64,000 bases of DNA from Betaproteobacteria bacterium. GTDB lineage: Bacteria > Pseudomonadota > Gammaproteobacteria > Burkholderiales > Burkholderiaceae_C. Below are positions 1-14,779 of this stretch, one piece after another. Position 1 is the stretch's first letter; every line of letters starts with the position of its first letter. The notes below the pieces were generated by a model. The model did not search any database. It had not been told where the DNA came from and worked only from the letters and a program-made list of their open reading frames with translations. Location of the stretch: contig CANGHH010000005.1 of the NCBI GenBank assembly GCA_947453725.1, positions 124,001 to 188,000 of the forward strand, written 5' to 3'. A program made the translations under genes and the position numbers.

Positions 1-1
1 C

Positions 2-118
2 GACGAAATGGCGCGCGGCGAGGTGGCGTGCAAGCCGCTGCGCGATGCCGCTGCCGCCCAATCGAGCCGCCGCATCGCCGAGGCCGCGACCTGGGCCCAT
101 GAACTGCGCACCGCATAA
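2..118 (+). CDS. hisS: Histidyl-tRNA synthetase, C-terminal fragment (5' end outside window)
   Basis: Open frame from base 2 to TAA 116-118 encoding ...DEMARGEVACKPLRDAAAAQSSRRIAEAATWAHELRTA*; position directly upstream of yfgM-bamB-der is the usual hisS site. Confidence 0.55.
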   Translation, partial: DEMARGEVACKPLRDAAAAQSSRRIAEAATWAHELRTA

Positions 119-175
119 TCGCAGACCCCTTTCGCGCATCCGCCGAAACCGCACCGACCCTGACGATCTGGACCC

Positions 176-883
176 ATGGCCACACAACTTGACCTGCAAG
201 AGCAGGAACAACTCGACGCGCTGAAGGCGTTCTGGAACAAGCAGGGCAACCTGATCACCTGGGTGCTGATCCTCGTGCTGGGCGCCTTCGCGGCCTGGAA
301 CGGCTGGCAGTACTGGCAGCGTGAACAGGCGCAGAAAGCCGGCGCGCTGTTCGAGGAACTCGACCGGGCCGCGCAGGCCGGCGACGCCGACAAGGTCACG
401 CGTGTCTTCACCGACCTGAAGGACCGCAATCCCGGCACCGCCTACGCCCAGCAGGGCGGCCTGCTGGCGGCCAAGGTGCAGGTCGCCCAGGGCCAGATCG
501 ACGCGGCCAAGGCCAGCCTGAACTGGGTGGCCGAGAACGCCGTCGAAGACGAGGTGCGCCTGCTGGCCCGCCTGCGCCTGGCCGGCGTTCAGGCCGACGC
601 CAAGCAGTACGCAGAAGCGCTGAAGACCCTGGATGCGGTGAAAGGCGAGGGCTTCGAGGCCCTGGCCGCTGACCGCCGTGGCGACGTGCTGATGGCGCAG
701 GGCAAGAAGGCCGAAGCGCTGACGGCCTACCAGACGGCCTGGAAGACCATGGGCCAGAAGGTCGAGTACCGCCGCCTCATCGATGCCAAGCTCACGGCGC
801 TGGGGGCATCACCGGCGCCGGCCGAGCCGGCTGCCTCAGCGGCATCCGCGGCCTCAACGGGCGCTTCAGGGGCCGCCAAGTGA
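176..883 (+). CDS. yfgM: YfgM-like tetratricopeptide protein, SecYEG ancillary/periplasmic chaperone factor
   Basis: N-terminal cytoplasmic stretch, one TM, TPR-like periplasmic domain; immediately upstream of bamB. Confidence 0.85.
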   Translation: MATQLDLQEQEQLDALKAFWNKQGNLITWVLILVLGAFAAWNGWQYWQREQAQKAGALFEELDRAAQAGDADKVTRVFTDLKDRNPGTAYAQQGGLLAAKVQVAQGQIDAAKASLNWVAENAVEDEVRLLARLRLAGVQADAKQYAEALKTLDAVKGEGFEALAADRRGDVLMAQGKKAEALTAYQTAWKTMGQKVEYRRLIDAKLTALGASPAPAEPAASAASAASTGASGAAK

Positions 884-2013
884 GCTGGATGCGGGCCGTG
901 ACCGACCGCCTGGGGCGCGTCTCGCTGGCACTGGTGCTGCTCGGTCTGTCAGCCTGCGCTGCCGACAGGCCCAAGCCCGCACCGCTGCAGGCCATCACGC
1001 CCAAGATCGCCGCGCGCCAGGTCTGGAACGCCAGCATCGGCAGCATCGGCTACCCGATGCTGGCGACGGTGCGCAAGGGCCTGCTGTTCGTCGCCTCGGG
1101 CAATGGCGAGGTGCGCGCGCTGCAGGCCGAAACCGGCGTCGAGGTCTGGCGCGCCAGCGCGGGCAGTGCCCTCGCCGCCGGCGTCGGCAGCGACGGTCGC
1201 TACACCAGTGTCGTGACGCGCGGCAACGAGGTCGTCACCTTCGACGCCGGCCGTGAGGTCTGGCGCAAGCGCGTGCCATCCAGCGTGGTCACGCCGCCGC
1301 TGGTTGCCGGCGAACGCATCTTCGTGATGGGCGTGGACCGCGCCGTGCACGCCTTTGACGCCGTCGACGGCCGGCGGCTGTGGTCGCTGAGCCGCCCGGG
1401 CGACGCGCTGACGCTGGCCCAGGCCGGCGTGCTCAGCGCCTTCAACAACACCTTGCTGGTGGGTCAGGGTCAGCGCCTGGCTGGGGTCGATCCGCTGCGC
1501 GGCACGGTGCAGTGGGAAGTGCCGCTGGCCGCGCCGCGCGGCACGAATGAAGTCGAGCGCCTGGCCGATCTGCTGGGCCCGGCCGTGCGCGTCGGCGACC
1601 GCGTCTGCGCGCGCGCCTTCCAGTCGGCCGTCGGTTGTGCCGATGCCGCCAAGGGCAGCGTGCTGTGGTCGCGCACGGTCGGCGGCATCCAGGCTGTCGC
1701 GGCCGACGCCGAACAGGTTTTCGGTGCCGACGCCAGCGACCGCATCACCGCCTGGCGCGCCGACACGGGCGATGTCGCCTGGACCAATGAAAAGCTGCTC
1801 TACCGCGGCCTGAGCGGCGCCCTGGTTGTCGGCCCGAGCGTGGTCTTCGGCGACAGCGAGGGTTACCTGCATTTCCTGGCTGCCGCCACGGGTGAGGCGC
1901 AACTGCGGCTGCCCACCGACGGCAAGGCCGTCATCAGCACGCCGCTCGTCTCGGGCAACACGCTCATCGTCACCACCCAGAGCGGCGGCGTGTACGCCTT
2001 CCGCCCGAATTGA
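880..2013 (+). CDS. bamB: Outer membrane assembly lipoprotein BamB (PQQ-like beta-propeller)
   Basis: Lipobox LSAC near N-terminus, repeated propeller blades; between yfgM and der. Confidence 0.93.
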   Translation: MSWMRAVTDRLGRVSLALVLLGLSACAADRPKPAPLQAITPKIAARQVWNASIGSIGYPMLATVRKGLLFVASGNGEVRALQAETGVEVWRASAGSALAAGVGSDGRYTSVVTRGNEVVTFDAGREVWRKRVPSSVVTPPLVAGERIFVMGVDRAVHAFDAVDGRRLWSLSRPGDALTLAQAGVLSAFNNTLLVGQGQRLAGVDPLRGTVQWEVPLAAPRGTNEVERLADLLGPAVRVGDRVCARAFQSAVGCADAAKGSVLWSRTVGGIQAVAADAEQVFGADASDRITAWRADTGDVAWTNEKLLYRGLSGALVVGPSVVFGDSEGYLHFLAAATGEAQLRLPTDGKAVISTPLVSGNTLIVTTQSGGVYAFRPN

Positions 2014-2020
2014 GAAATTT

Positions 2021-3361
2021 ATGAAGCCGGTCATCGCCCTGGTAGGCCGGCCCAACGTCGGCAAGTCGACGCTGTTCAACCGCATCACCAAGAGCCGTGA
2101 TGCCATCGTCGCCGACTTCTCGGGCCTGACGCGTGACCGCCATTACGGCGACGCGCGCCTGGGCGACCGCGAGTTCATCGTTGTCGACACCGGCGGCTTC
2201 GAGCCGGCCAAGCCCAGCGGCATGGTCGCCGAGATGGCCAAGCAGACGCGCCAGGCCGTCGCCGAGGCCGACGCGGTGATCTTCGTCGTGGATGTGCGCG
2301 GCGGTCTGTCGGCGCAGGACCACGACATCGCCAACTACCTGCGCACCCAGCAGAAGCGCGTCTTCCTCGCCGTCAACAAGGCCGAAGGCATGAGCGAATC
2401 GCCGCTGCTCGGCGAGTTCCACGAACTCGGCATCGGCGACCCGCACCCGATTTCGGCGGCCCACGGGCAGGGCATACGCAGCCTGCTGGAAGCCGCGCTG
2501 GAAGGCTTCGAGCCCGATGCGGAAATCTACGGCGACGGCCCCGACCAGAACCACCCGATACGGCTGGCAGTGGCGGGCCGGCCCAACGTCGGCAAGAGCA
2601 CCCTGATCAACGCCTGGCTCGGCGAAGAGCGCCTGGTGGCCTTCGACCAGCCTGGCACCACCCGCGACGCCATCCACATCCCCTTCGAGCGCGAAGGCCA
2701 GAAGTTCGAGCTGATCGACACCGCCGGCCTGCGCCGCAAGGGCAAGGTCTTCGAGGCCATCGAGAAGTTCTCGGTGGTGAAGACGCTGCAGGCCATCGCC
2801 GATGCCAACGTGGTGCTGCTGCTGCTCGATGCCACCCAGGGTGTCAGCGACCAGGACGCGCACATTGCCGGCTACATCCAGGAATCAGGCCGCGCGGTCG
2901 TCATCGCGGTCAACAAGTGGGACCTGACCGACGACTACCAGCGCCAGACGCTGCAGCGCTCGATCGAAAGCCGGTTGTCTTTCCTGAAGTACGCGCCGGT
3001 GCTCGAGATCTCGGCCATCAAGCGCCAGGGCCTGACCGCGGTGTGGAAGGCCATCTTCAAGGCCCACACCTCGGCCACCGTGAAGATGAGCACGCCGGTG
3101 CTGACGCGGCTGGTGCATGAGGCCACCGAGCACCAGGCGCCGCGCCGCGACGGCCGTTTCCGGCCCAAGATGCGTTATGCCCACCAGGGTGGCTCCAACC
3201 CGCCGCTGGTGGTCATCCACGGCACCTCGCTGGACCACGTCACCGAAGGCTACAAGCGCTTTCTGGAAGGCCGCTTGCGCGACCACTTCAAGCTCGTCGG
3301 AACGCCGATCCGCATCGAGATGCGCTCGGCCGACAACCCCTTCGACCCCAAAGCCAAGTGA
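2021..3361 (+). CDS. der: Ribosome-associated GTPase Der (EngA)
   Basis: Two GTPase domains (VGRPNVGKS at the N-terminus and AGRPNVGKS mid-protein). ORF track starts at 1826, but ATG 2021 ([16 protein letters not shown]) is the expected start. Confidence 0.96.
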   Translation: MKPVIALVGRPNVGKSTLFNRITKSRDAIVADFSGLTRDRHYGDARLGDREFIVVDTGGFEPAKPSGMVAEMAKQTRQAVAEADAVIFVVDVRGGLSAQDHDIANYLRTQQKRVFLAVNKAEGMSESPLLGEFHELGIGDPHPISAAHGQGIRSLLEAALEGFEPDAEIYGDGPDQNHPIRLAVAGRPNVGKSTLINAWLGEERLVAFDQPGTTRDAIHIPFEREGQKFELIDTAGLRRKGKVFEAIEKFSVVKTLQAIADANVVLLLLDATQGVSDQDAHIAGYIQESGRAVVIAVNKWDLTDDYQRQTLQRSIESRLSFLKYAPVLEISAIKRQGLTAVWKAIFKAHTSATVKMSTPVLTRLVHEATEHQAPRRDGRFRPKMRYAHQGGSNPPLVVIHGTSLDHVTEGYKRFLEGRLRDHFKLVGTPIRIEMRSADNPFDPKAK

Positions 3362-3483
3362 GCCGCGGCGGCGCTGGGCGAGCCGAATGGCCGCAACTGG
3401 TGTCAGCGGGTTGACCCTGTGATACCGTGTGCTCATTCGTCGGCGCGTTCCGGCTTTTCCTCTCAATCAACACGGAGAATATC

Positions 3484-3729
3484 GTGAGCAACAAAGGCCA
3501 ACTCTTGCAGGATCCCTTTCTGAACCTGCTGCGCAAGGAGCATGTGCCGGTGTCGATCTACCTCGTCAACGGCATCAAGCTGCAAGGCCATATCGAATCC
3601 TTCGACCAGTACGTCGTCCTGCTGCGCAACACCGTCACGCAGATGGTCTACAAGCACGCCATTTCGACGGTCGTGCCCAGTCGGGCGGTGAACTTCAGCG
3701 CCAACGAGCCCGGCGATCCGCAGCCCTGA
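3484..3729 (+). CDS. hfq: RNA chaperone Hfq
   Basis: GTG start; [66 protein letters not shown] is the Sm fold of Hfq. Confidence 0.97.
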   Translation: MSNKGQLLQDPFLNLLRKEHVPVSIYLVNGIKLQGHIESFDQYVVLLRNTVTQMVYKHAISTVVPSRAVNFSANEPGDPQP

Positions 3730-3754
3730 AGCCCGGCGCGAGGCACACGCCACC

Positions 3755-4990
<1,236 letters not shown>

Positions 4991-5011
4991 TCACTTTCCG
5001 ATCGCACCCCC

Positions 5012-6337
5012 ATGAGTGACACGCAGTCCCTTCACTTCGGCCCCCGGCTCAGCGCCCTGACGGCCGCAGCCCGTGCGCTGGCCTTCGGCTTGCTGCCGCG
5101 CCGGTTGACGCGCCCTGCCGCGGATGACGCCCTGATTCACAACAACCGGGGCGACGGCCCGCCCGACCTGGACGAGTTGTGGCGCGACTTCAACCGCAAG
5201 CTGAGCGGCCTGTTCGGCGGCAAGGGCGGCGGCGCGGGCAACGGCCCGAAGCGCAGCGACGAACCCTCACCCGGCGGCCCCTTCCAGCCGGACATCAAGA
5301 GCGCCGGCATCGGTGTGGGTCTGATCGGCGGCGTCGCCCTGCTGATCTGGCTGGGCAGCGGCTTCTTCATCGTCCAGGAAGGCCACCGGGCTGTCGTCAC
5401 CACCTTCGGCAAGTACAGCCACACCAAGGACGCGGGCTTTCAGTGGCGTTTTCCCTACCCGGTGCAGGCGCACGAGATCGTCGCCGTGACGCAGCTGCAG
5501 TCGGTTGAAGTGGGCCGCAATTCGGTGGTGCAGGCCACCGGCTTGCGCGATTCGTCGATGCTGACCCAGGACGAGAACATCGTCGACATCCGCTTCACCG
5601 TCCAGTACCGCCGGGCCGATGCACGCTCCTACCTGTTCGAGAACAACCGGCCCGATGAAGCGGTGGTGCAGGCCGCCGAGTCGTCGGTGCGCGAGATCGT
5701 CGGCCGCAGCCGCGTCGACCTGGTGCTCTACGAGCAGCGCGACGCCATCGCCGCCGAACTGGTCAAGTCCATCCAGGCGCAACTCGACCGCCTGAAGTCC
5801 GGCATCGTCGTGGCCAACGTCAACATGCAGAACGTGCAGGTGCCCGATCAGGTGCAGGCGGCGTTCAACGACGCGGTCAAGGCCAGTGCCGACCGCGACC
5901 GTTTCAAGAACGAAGGCCAGGCCTATGCCAGCGATGTGATCCCGAAGGCGCGCGGCACGGCGTCGCGCCTGCTGGAAGAGTCCGAGGGCTACCGCTCGCG
6001 GGTCATCGCCCAGGCCGAGGGCGATGCGCAGCGTTTCCGCTCGGTGCTGGCCGAATATGAGAAGGCGCCCGGCGTGACCCGCGACCGCCTGTACCTCGAA
6101 ACGATGCAGCAGGTCTATTCGAACGTCACCAAGGTGATGGTCGACAGCAAGGCCGGATCCAACCTGCTCTACCTGCCGCTGGACAAGCTGCTGCAGCAGG
6201 GCGCTGCGCCGGCTGCGGCGGCACCCCCCGCCGTCACGGTGCTGCCGTCGGCGCCACCCGTGGACCCCACGGGCACCCAGAGCGTGGACATCCGTTCGCG
6301 CGACGGTACCCGTACCCGTGAACGCGAAGGCCGCTAG
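5012..6337 (+). CDS. hflK: FtsH protease modulator HflK
   Basis: SPFH/band-7 protein with Gly-rich N-terminus and TM; followed by hflC. Confidence 0.95.
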   Translation: MSDTQSLHFGPRLSALTAAARALAFGLLPRRLTRPAADDALIHNNRGDGPPDLDELWRDFNRKLSGLFGGKGGGAGNGPKRSDEPSPGGPFQPDIKSAGIGVGLIGGVALLIWLGSGFFIVQEGHRAVVTTFGKYSHTKDAGFQWRFPYPVQAHEIVAVTQLQSVEVGRNSVVQATGLRDSSMLTQDENIVDIRFTVQYRRADARSYLFENNRPDEAVVQAAESSVREIVGRSRVDLVLYEQRDAIAAELVKSIQAQLDRLKSGIVVANVNMQNVQVPDQVQAAFNDAVKASADRDRFKNEGQAYASDVIPKARGTASRLLEESEGYRSRVIAQAEGDAQRFRSVLAEYEKAPGVTRDRLYLETMQQVYSNVTKVMVDSKAGSNLLYLPLDKLLQQGAAPAAAAPPAVTVLPSAPPVDPTGTQSVDIRSRDGTRTREREGR

Positions 6338-6345
6338 GAAGGCCC

Positions 6346-7254
6346 ATGACCATGAACCGTATCGGACTTGTCATTGCCGGCGCGCTGATCGCGCTGATGT
6401 TGGCCACCAGCAGCCTCTTCGTCGTCGACCAGCGCCAGGTCGGCGTGGTCTACGCCTTGGGCGAAATCAAGGAAGTCATCAGCGACCCGGGCCTGCACTT
6501 CAAGCTGCCGCCGCCGTTCCAGAACGTCGTGTTCCTGGACAAACGGGTGCAGACCCTCGACAGCCCGGAGACGCGCCCCATTTTCACGGCCGAGAAGAAG
6601 AGCCTGGTCATCGACTGGCTGGTCAAGTGGCGCATTTCCGAGCCGCGCCAGTTCATCCGCAACAACGGGGTCGACTTCCGCAACCTGGAAAGCCGGCTGT
6701 CGCCCGTGGTACAGGCGGCCTTCAACGAAGAAATCACCAAGCGCGACGTGCGCGGCGTGCTGGCCAAGGAACGCGAAGTCGTGATGAAGGACGTGCGCGT
6801 CCGCCTGGCGGATGAAGCCAAGGCCTTCGGCATCGAGATCGTCGATGTGCGGATCAAGCGCGTCGACTTCGTCGCCGACATCACCGACTCGGTCTACCGG
6901 CGCATGGAATCCGAGCGCAAGCAGGTGGCCAACGAACTGCGCTCGCAGGGCGTGGCCGACGGCGAAAAGATCAAGGCCGATGCCGACCGCCAGCGGGAAG
7001 TCATCGTCGCCGAGGCCTACCGCGATGCGCAGAAGATCAAGGGCGAGGGGGATGCCAAGGCCTCGGCGCTGTACGCCGATGCCTTCGGCCGCAACGCCCA
7101 GTTCGCGCAGTTCTACCGCAGCCTGGAAGCCTACCGCGCGACCTTCCGGACCAAGGGCGACGTCATGGTGCTCGACCCCAGCAGCGACTTCTTCCGCGCG
7201 ATGCGGGGTGGCGGGCCGGCCGACGCAGCCAGCCCGTCGCGGGGCCGCAAGTAG
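6346..7254 (+). CDS. hflC: FtsH protease modulator HflC
   Basis: SPFH domain protein directly downstream of hflK. Confidence 0.95.
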   Translation: MTMNRIGLVIAGALIALMLATSSLFVVDQRQVGVVYALGEIKEVISDPGLHFKLPPPFQNVVFLDKRVQTLDSPETRPIFTAEKKSLVIDWLVKWRISEPRQFIRNNGVDFRNLESRLSPVVQAAFNEEITKRDVRGVLAKEREVVMKDVRVRLADEAKAFGIEIVDVRIKRVDFVADITDSVYRRMESERKQVANELRSQGVADGEKIKADADRQREVIVAEAYRDAQKIKGEGDAKASALYADAFGRNAQFAQFYRSLEAYRATFRTKGDVMVLDPSSDFFRAMRGGGPADAASPSRGRK

Positions 7255-7275
7255 CCTGTCCGCGCCCGCATCGGG

Positions 7276-7461
7276 ATGACCGATTTCCTGCTCGGTGCCG
7301 CTGCGCTGATGCTGGTGCTCGAGGGGCTGCTGCCTTTCCTCAGTCCGCGTCTGTGGCGCGCCGCGTTCGAGCGGGCCACCCGGCTGTCCGATGGGCAGAT
7401 CCGCTTCGCCGGGCTGACCAGCATGGTGATCGGGCTGCTGATCCTGGCCGCCTGGCGCTGA
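7276..7461 (+). CDS. DUF2065 family small membrane protein (YjeT-like)
   Basis: 61-aa two-TM protein; typical position after hflC. Confidence 0.8.
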   Translation: MTDFLLGAAALMLVLEGLLPFLSPRLWRAAFERATRLSDGQIRFAGLTSMVIGLLILAAWR

Positions 7462-7528
7462 ACCCGCGCCGCGGCGGCGGCTGACCCTGGCGCCACCTAC
7501 AATGTCCCTTTCTTTTTCGGTGCACCCG

Positions 7529-10071
<2,543 letters not shown>

Positions 10072-10112
10072 GGCGGCGGGGTCGATCACCGTAATTTGAG
10101 GAGAACCTGAGC

Positions 10113-10634
10113 ATGCTCACCGACGACGGCAAGCACCTGTACGTGTCCTGGGACGAGTACCACCTGCTGACCGAAAGACTGGCCCTGAAAGTGGCCGCAT
10201 CCGGTTGGCAGTTCGACCAGATCCTGTGCCTGGCCCGTGGCGGCATGCGCCCGGGTGATGTGCTCTCGCGCGTCTTCGACAAGCCGCTGGCCATCATGTC
10301 CACCAGTTCCTACCGCGCCGACGCCGGCACCATCCAGGGCCGCCTGGACCTGGCCAAGTACATCACCATGCCCAAGGGCGAACTGGCCGGGCGTGTGCTG
10401 CTGGTCGACGACCTGGCCGACACCGGCGTGACGCTGCAGGCCGTGGTCGAACGCCTGCGCGGCATGCCGGCGATCCAGGAGTTGCGGGCTGCGGTGCTGT
10501 GGGTCAAGGGTGTGTCGACTTACCAGCCCGACTATTCGGTCGAGACGCTGCCGACCAGCCCGTGGATCCACCAGCCTTTCGAGGAGTACGACAACCTTCG
10601 GCCCGAAGGACTGGCGAAGAAGTTCGCGGTCTGA
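10113..10634 (+). CDS. Purine phosphoribosyltransferase family protein
   Basis: PRPP-binding-like motif (VLLVDDLADTGVTL). Confidence 0.8.
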   Translation: MLTDDGKHLYVSWDEYHLLTERLALKVAASGWQFDQILCLARGGMRPGDVLSRVFDKPLAIMSTSSYRADAGTIQGRLDLAKYITMPKGELAGRVLLVDDLADTGVTLQAVVERLRGMPAIQELRAAVLWVKGVSTYQPDYSVETLPTSPWIHQPFEEYDNLRPEGLAKKFAV

Positions 10635-10655
10635 CGAAAGACGGTTTGACGAACG

Positions 10656-10695
10656 AAAAAGGCCGGCCTGTCTTGCAGCACGCCGGCCTTTCATT
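10656..10695 (+). terminator. Probable intrinsic terminator after the phosphoribosyltransferase gene
   Basis: Perfect inverted repeat AAAGGCCGGC (10658-10667) / GCCGGCCTTT (10682-10691), followed by TCATTT. Confidence 0.6.
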
Positions 10696-10753
10696 TGGGG
10701 CGCTTTCCACTTGGGCCGCAGCGCGCTGCGAAGTTGGCGACCCACAAAGACGA

Positions 10754-10779
10754 AAGGCCGGTACTTTCGTACCGGCCTT
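10754..10779 (-). terminator. Probable terminator of tRNA-Leu
   Basis: Perfect 11-bp stem AAGGCCGGTAC-TTTC-GTACCGGCCTT immediately downstream (minus strand) of the tRNA; minus-strand continuation is T-rich. Confidence 0.65.
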
Positions 10780-10788
10780 CAATCATTT

Positions 10789-10873
<85 letters not shown>

Positions 10874-10887
10874 AGCGAGAACTTAGG

Positions 10888-10917
10888 AATATACCATCAA
10901 AGACAATAAGACTTCAA
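10888..10917 (-). promoter_or_regulatory. sigma70-like promoter for tRNA-Leu
   Basis: Minus strand: TTGAAG (10917-10912), 18-bp spacer, TATATT (10893-10888), followed ~15 nt later by the tRNA 5' end. Confidence 0.6.
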
Positions 10918-10940
10918 GCGTCGCGAAAAAAAGTGACGCC

Positions 10941-13187
10941 ATGCTCGGTGAATTCGACGGCCGCGTCGAAGGGCACCGCGACGGCCACGGCCTGGTCATC
11001 CCCGACAGCGGCGACGCGCCGGTCTATCTGGCGCCGCAGGAAATGCGCAGCGTGCTGCACAAGGACCGCGTTCGTGTGCGGGTGCTGCGCCAGGACCGCA
11101 AGGGCCGTCCCGAGGGCCGCGTCGTCGACATCCTCGAACGGCGCAAGACGCCGATCATCGGTCGCCTGCTGCATGAAAGCGGTCAGTGGGTCGTCGCGCC
11201 CGAGGACAGCCGCTACGGCCAGGACATCCTGATCCCGAAGAACGCCATCGCCAATGCGACGGTGGGGCAGGTGGTGGCGGTCGAATTGACCGAGCCGCCA
11301 TCACTGCATTCGCAGCCGGTGGGCCGGGTGGCCGAGGTGCTCGGCGAGATCGACGATTCGGGCATGGAGATCGAGATCGCCGTGCGCAAGTACGAGGTGC
11401 CGCACGAGTTCACCCCCGAGACGCTGGCGCAGGCCGCCGCGCTGCCCGAGAAGCTGCGTGCCGCCGACCGCAAGAACCGGGTCGACCTGAGCGATGTGGC
11501 GCTGGTCACCATCGACGGCGAAGACGCGCGCGACTTCGACGACGCGGTCTACTGCGAGCCCTTCAAGCGCGGCCGCGGCAAGAACGCCTTCGACGGTTGG
11601 CGCCTGATCGTCGCCATCGCCGATGTCAGCCACTACGTGAAGCCCGGCGAACCGCTGGACGAGGACGCCTACGAGCGCGCCACGTCGGTGTATTTCCCGC
11701 GCCGCGTGATCCCGATGCTGCCCGAGAAGCTGTCCAACGGCCTGTGTTCGCTGAACCCGCAGGTCGAGCGGCTGGCGATGGTCTGCGACATGCTCGTCGC
11801 CGGCGATGGCCGCATCGATGCCTACCAGTTCTACCCGGCGCTGATCAACTCGCACGCGCGACTGACCTACACCGAAGTCGCCGCCGTGCTGGCCAACACG
11901 CGCGGGCCCGAGGCCCAGAAGCGGGCCGACCTGGTGCCGCACCTGCTGCACCTGCACGAGGTCTACCGGGCGCTGCTGAAGCAGCGCGCGCAGCGCGGGG
12001 CGATCGACTTCGACACCACCGAAACGCAGATCGTCTGCGACGACAACGGCCGCATCGAGAAGATCGTGCCGCGCACGCGCAACGAGGCGCACCGGCTGAT
12101 CGAAGAGACCATGCTGGCGGCGAATGTCTGCTCGGCCGAGTTCATCGCCGGCGCCGAACACCCCAGCCTGTTCCGCGTGCACGAAGGGCCAACCCCCGAA
12201 AAGCGCGTCGCGCTGCAGGCCACGCTGAAGGCGCTGGGTGTCGGTGTGCATTTGAGCGACGACCCCAAGCCCGCTGAGATCCAGGCCATCGCGCAAGCCA
12301 CGGCGGGGCGGCCCGATGCGCAGCAGATCAGCACGCTGCTGCTGCGCTCGATGCAGCAGGCGGTCTACACGGTGCACAACGCCGGCCACTTCGGCCTGGC
12401 CTACGAGGCCTACACGCACTTCACCAGCCCGATCCGCCGCTACCCCGACCTGATGGTCCACCGCGTGATCAAGGCCATCCTGGCCAAGCGGCGCTACCAC
12501 CTGGTGGCGAACGCCAAGACGCGCACGCCCGAGGTTCGCAAGTGGGGCAAGGGCGGCAAGGTGCAGGGCCAGGCGCCCAAGCCGATGACGCAGGAGATGG
12601 CGCTGTGGGAAGCCGCCGGCGGCCATTGCAGCGCCAACGAGCGCCGCGCCGACGAGGCATCGCGCGACGTCGAAGCCTGGCTGAAGTGCCGCTACATGCG
12701 CGAGCACCTGGGCGAGGAGTTCTCGGGCACGGTCAGCGCCGTCGCCGGCTTCGGCCTGTTCGTCACGCTGGACGCGCTGTATGTCGACGGCATGGTGCAC
12801 ATCACCGAACTGGGTGGCGAGTACTACCGCTTCGACGAAGCCCGCGGCGAGTTGCGCGGCGAGCGCACCGGCATCCGCTACGCGATCGGCACGCGGGTGC
12901 GGGTGCAGGTCAGCCGCGTCGATCTCGACGGCCGCAAGATCGACTTCCGCATGGTCCGCGAGGGCGAAGGCGAGAAGCCGCCGGCGCGCACGGAGCGCAA
13001 CCGGCCGGTTACCACCGCCGCCGTCGCCGTCAGTGCGGCGGTCGAACTGACGCAGCTGCGCGAAACCGACCGGCTGGTCAAGGCGACGACGCGTGCCGTC
13101 AAGGCCAAGGGCGTGCCGGAATCCGCCCGGCGCAGCCGCAAGCCCGGTCCGCAGCGCCCGGCACCCAAGCCCAGGGCGCGACGTTGA
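10941..13187 (+). CDS. rnr: Ribonuclease R (RNB + S1 domains), lacking the N-terminal winged-helix domain
   Basis: CSD-like start EFDGRVEGHRDGHG, catalytic ARDFDDAVY, HFTSPIRRYPDLMVHR, C-terminal S1 and basic tail. No upstream start possible (in-frame TAG at 10884). Confidence 0.93.
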   Translation: MLGEFDGRVEGHRDGHGLVIPDSGDAPVYLAPQEMRSVLHKDRVRVRVLRQDRKGRPEGRVVDILERRKTPIIGRLLHESGQWVVAPEDSRYGQDILIPKNAIANATVGQVVAVELTEPPSLHSQPVGRVAEVLGEIDDSGMEIEIAVRKYEVPHEFTPETLAQAAALPEKLRAADRKNRVDLSDVALVTIDGEDARDFDDAVYCEPFKRGRGKNAFDGWRLIVAIADVSHYVKPGEPLDEDAYERATSVYFPRRVIPMLPEKLSNGLCSLNPQVERLAMVCDMLVAGDGRIDAYQFYPALINSHARLTYTEVAAVLANTRGPEAQKRADLVPHLLHLHEVYRALLKQRAQRGAIDFDTTETQIVCDDNGRIEKIVPRTRNEAHRLIEETMLAANVCSAEFIAGAEHPSLFRVHEGPTPEKRVALQATLKALGVGVHLSDDPKPAEIQAIAQATAGRPDAQQISTLLLRSMQQAVYTVHNAGHFGLAYEAYTHFTSPIRRYPDLMVHRVIKAILAKRRYHLVANAKTRTPEVRKWGKGGKVQGQAPKPMTQEMALWEAAGGHCSANERRADEASRDVEAWLKCRYMREHLGEEFSGTVSAVAGFGLFVTLDALYVDGMVHITELGGEYYRFDEARGELRGERTGIRYAIGTRVRVQVSRVDLDGRKIDFRMVREGEGEKPPARTERNRPVTTAAVAVSAAVELTQLRETDRLVKATTRAVKAKGVPESARRSRKPGPQRPAPKPRARR

Positions 13188-13218
13188 AGACGCCAGTGGC
13201 CGTGCCGCTGCCCGGCGG

Positions 13219-14736
13219 TCAGGTGGCCGCTCGGCCGGCCAGTGCCTCGACCAGATCGGCGGCCCGCAAGGGCCCGTGGCGGCCCTGGCCCCGCCAGCGC
13301 TCGGCGGCTTGGCCGTGCTGGCCGGCAGCCATCGCCGCCAGGTCGGCGGCATCGGCCTCGCGGGCTTGCGCCCACAGCCCGGCCAGCCAGCCCGCCAGCA
13401 CATCGCCGGTGCCGGCGGTGGCCAGTGCCGCATTGCCGGTCGCATTGATCCGTGGCAACTGGCCGGGCGTGGCGACCACACTGCCCGAGCCCTTGAGCAG
13501 CACCGTGGCGCCGTAGCGTTCGACGAGCCCGGCCGCCGCGCGCAGGCGGTCGCCCTGCACGGTCCTGGCGTCGACTTGGAGCAGCCGGGCTGCCTCCAGC
13601 GGATGCGGCGTCAACACGGTCGCCCAGCCGCGCGCCGAACGGGCCTGCAGTTGCCGCTGCAAGGCTGGATCGGCGGCGATGGTGTTCAGCGCGTCGGCGT
13701 CCAGCACCAGCCACCGAACATGGGCCAGCAGGGCCGGCAGGGCAGCCCTGACGGCGTCGCCCCCGCCGCAACCGCAGACCACCGTCGTCGCGGCCAGCAC
13801 CGCCGGGGCTGACTGCCACCAGGCTGCGCGGCCCATCAGTTCTGGCCGTGTCGGATCGAAAGGCGCCGTCTCGGCGTCGAGCAGGCTGCAGAACACCCGG
13901 CCGGCACCGGCCGCCAGCGCCGCGCGTGCAGCCAGCCAGGCCGCACCGACCATGCCCGGCGCACCGCCGATGACGGCCACGTCGCCAAAGCGGCCCTTGT
14001 GGCTGGCCTGCCGGCGGGCTGGCAGCGCGCCGCCACCGGTGAGCCAGGCGGTGGCGGGTCCTGCATCGATGCCCAGGGCGTCGAGCCAGACGCGTCCGGC
14101 GTGGTCGCGACCGGCGCCCGTGAAGCAGCCTGGCTTGAGCGTCAGCAGCGACAGCGTGTCGGTGCAGCGCACCGCTGCGTCGCCCAGGCAGGCGCCGCTG
14201 TCCGGGTGCAGGCCCGACGGGATGTCGACCCCCAGCGTGCTGCCGCGATGCCGGTTGATCGCGCCCATCGCCGCAGCCAGGGCGCCGGCCGGGGCCCGCG
14301 CCGCGCCCAGGCCGAGCAGGGCGTCGATCAGCAGGTCGTCTGGCGCCGCGGGCGGCAGCAGCGCGTCGGTGATGGACAAGCCGGCTGCCTGGGCCTGACG
14401 CAGGGCGGCCTGCGCATCGGCGGGGAGCCGGGCGGTGTCGGCCAGCAGGCAGACGCTGACCCGCAGCCCGGCGGCGTGCAGGTGGCGCGCCGCCACCAGG
14501 CCATCGCCGCCGTTGTTGCCCGGTCCGGCCCAGACCTGCACGGCTGGCGCATGCGGCGCCAGCGCCAGCCCCAGTCGGGCCACGGCCAGTCCTGCGCTCG
14601 CCATCAGCGGCGGCGCCGGCAGGCCCGCCGCAGCGGCTTGTTCCGCCCGCCGGGTGGCGGGGGCGTCGTGCAGGGGCCAGGGCGTGGCGCCGGCCACGAC
14701 CAGCAGCGGGGACCTCAGGGGGGCAGCAGCGCGCAT
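13219..14736 (-). CDS. nnr: Bifunctional NAD(P)H-hydrate epimerase / ADP-dependent NAD(P)H-hydrate dehydratase
   Basis: N-terminal YjeF_N ([16 protein letters not shown]) and C-terminal carbohydrate kinase-like domain ([13 protein letters not shown]). Confidence 0.93.
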   Translation of the reverse strand: MRAAAPLRSPLLVVAGATPWPLHDAPATRRAEQAAAAGLPAPPLMASAGLAVARLGLALAPHAPAVQVWAGPGNNGGDGLVAARHLHAAGLRVSVCLLADTARLPADAQAALRQAQAAGLSITDALLPPAAPDDLLIDALLGLGAARAPAGALAAAMGAINRHRGSTLGVDIPSGLHPDSGACLGDAAVRCTDTLSLLTLKPGCFTGAGRDHAGRVWLDALGIDAGPATAWLTGGGALPARRQASHKGRFGDVAVIGGAPGMVGAAWLAARAALAAGAGRVFCSLLDAETAPFDPTRPELMGRAAWWQSAPAVLAATTVVCGCGGGDAVRAALPALLAHVRWLVLDADALNTIAADPALQRQLQARSARGWATVLTPHPLEAARLLQVDARTVQGDRLRAAAGLVERYGATVLLKGSGSVVATPGQLPRINATGNAALATAGTGDVLAGWLAGLWAQAREADAADLAAMAAGQHGQAAERWRGQGRHGPLRAADLVEALAGRAAT

Positions 14737-14779
14737 GCTGTCATTGTGCGGCGCGGCCCGGCCGCCAGGCAGCAGGCGC

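Noticed and set aside
11301-13481. 726-aa minus-strand ORF antisense to rnr
   Set aside because: Antisense artefact; rnr motifs define the coding strand.
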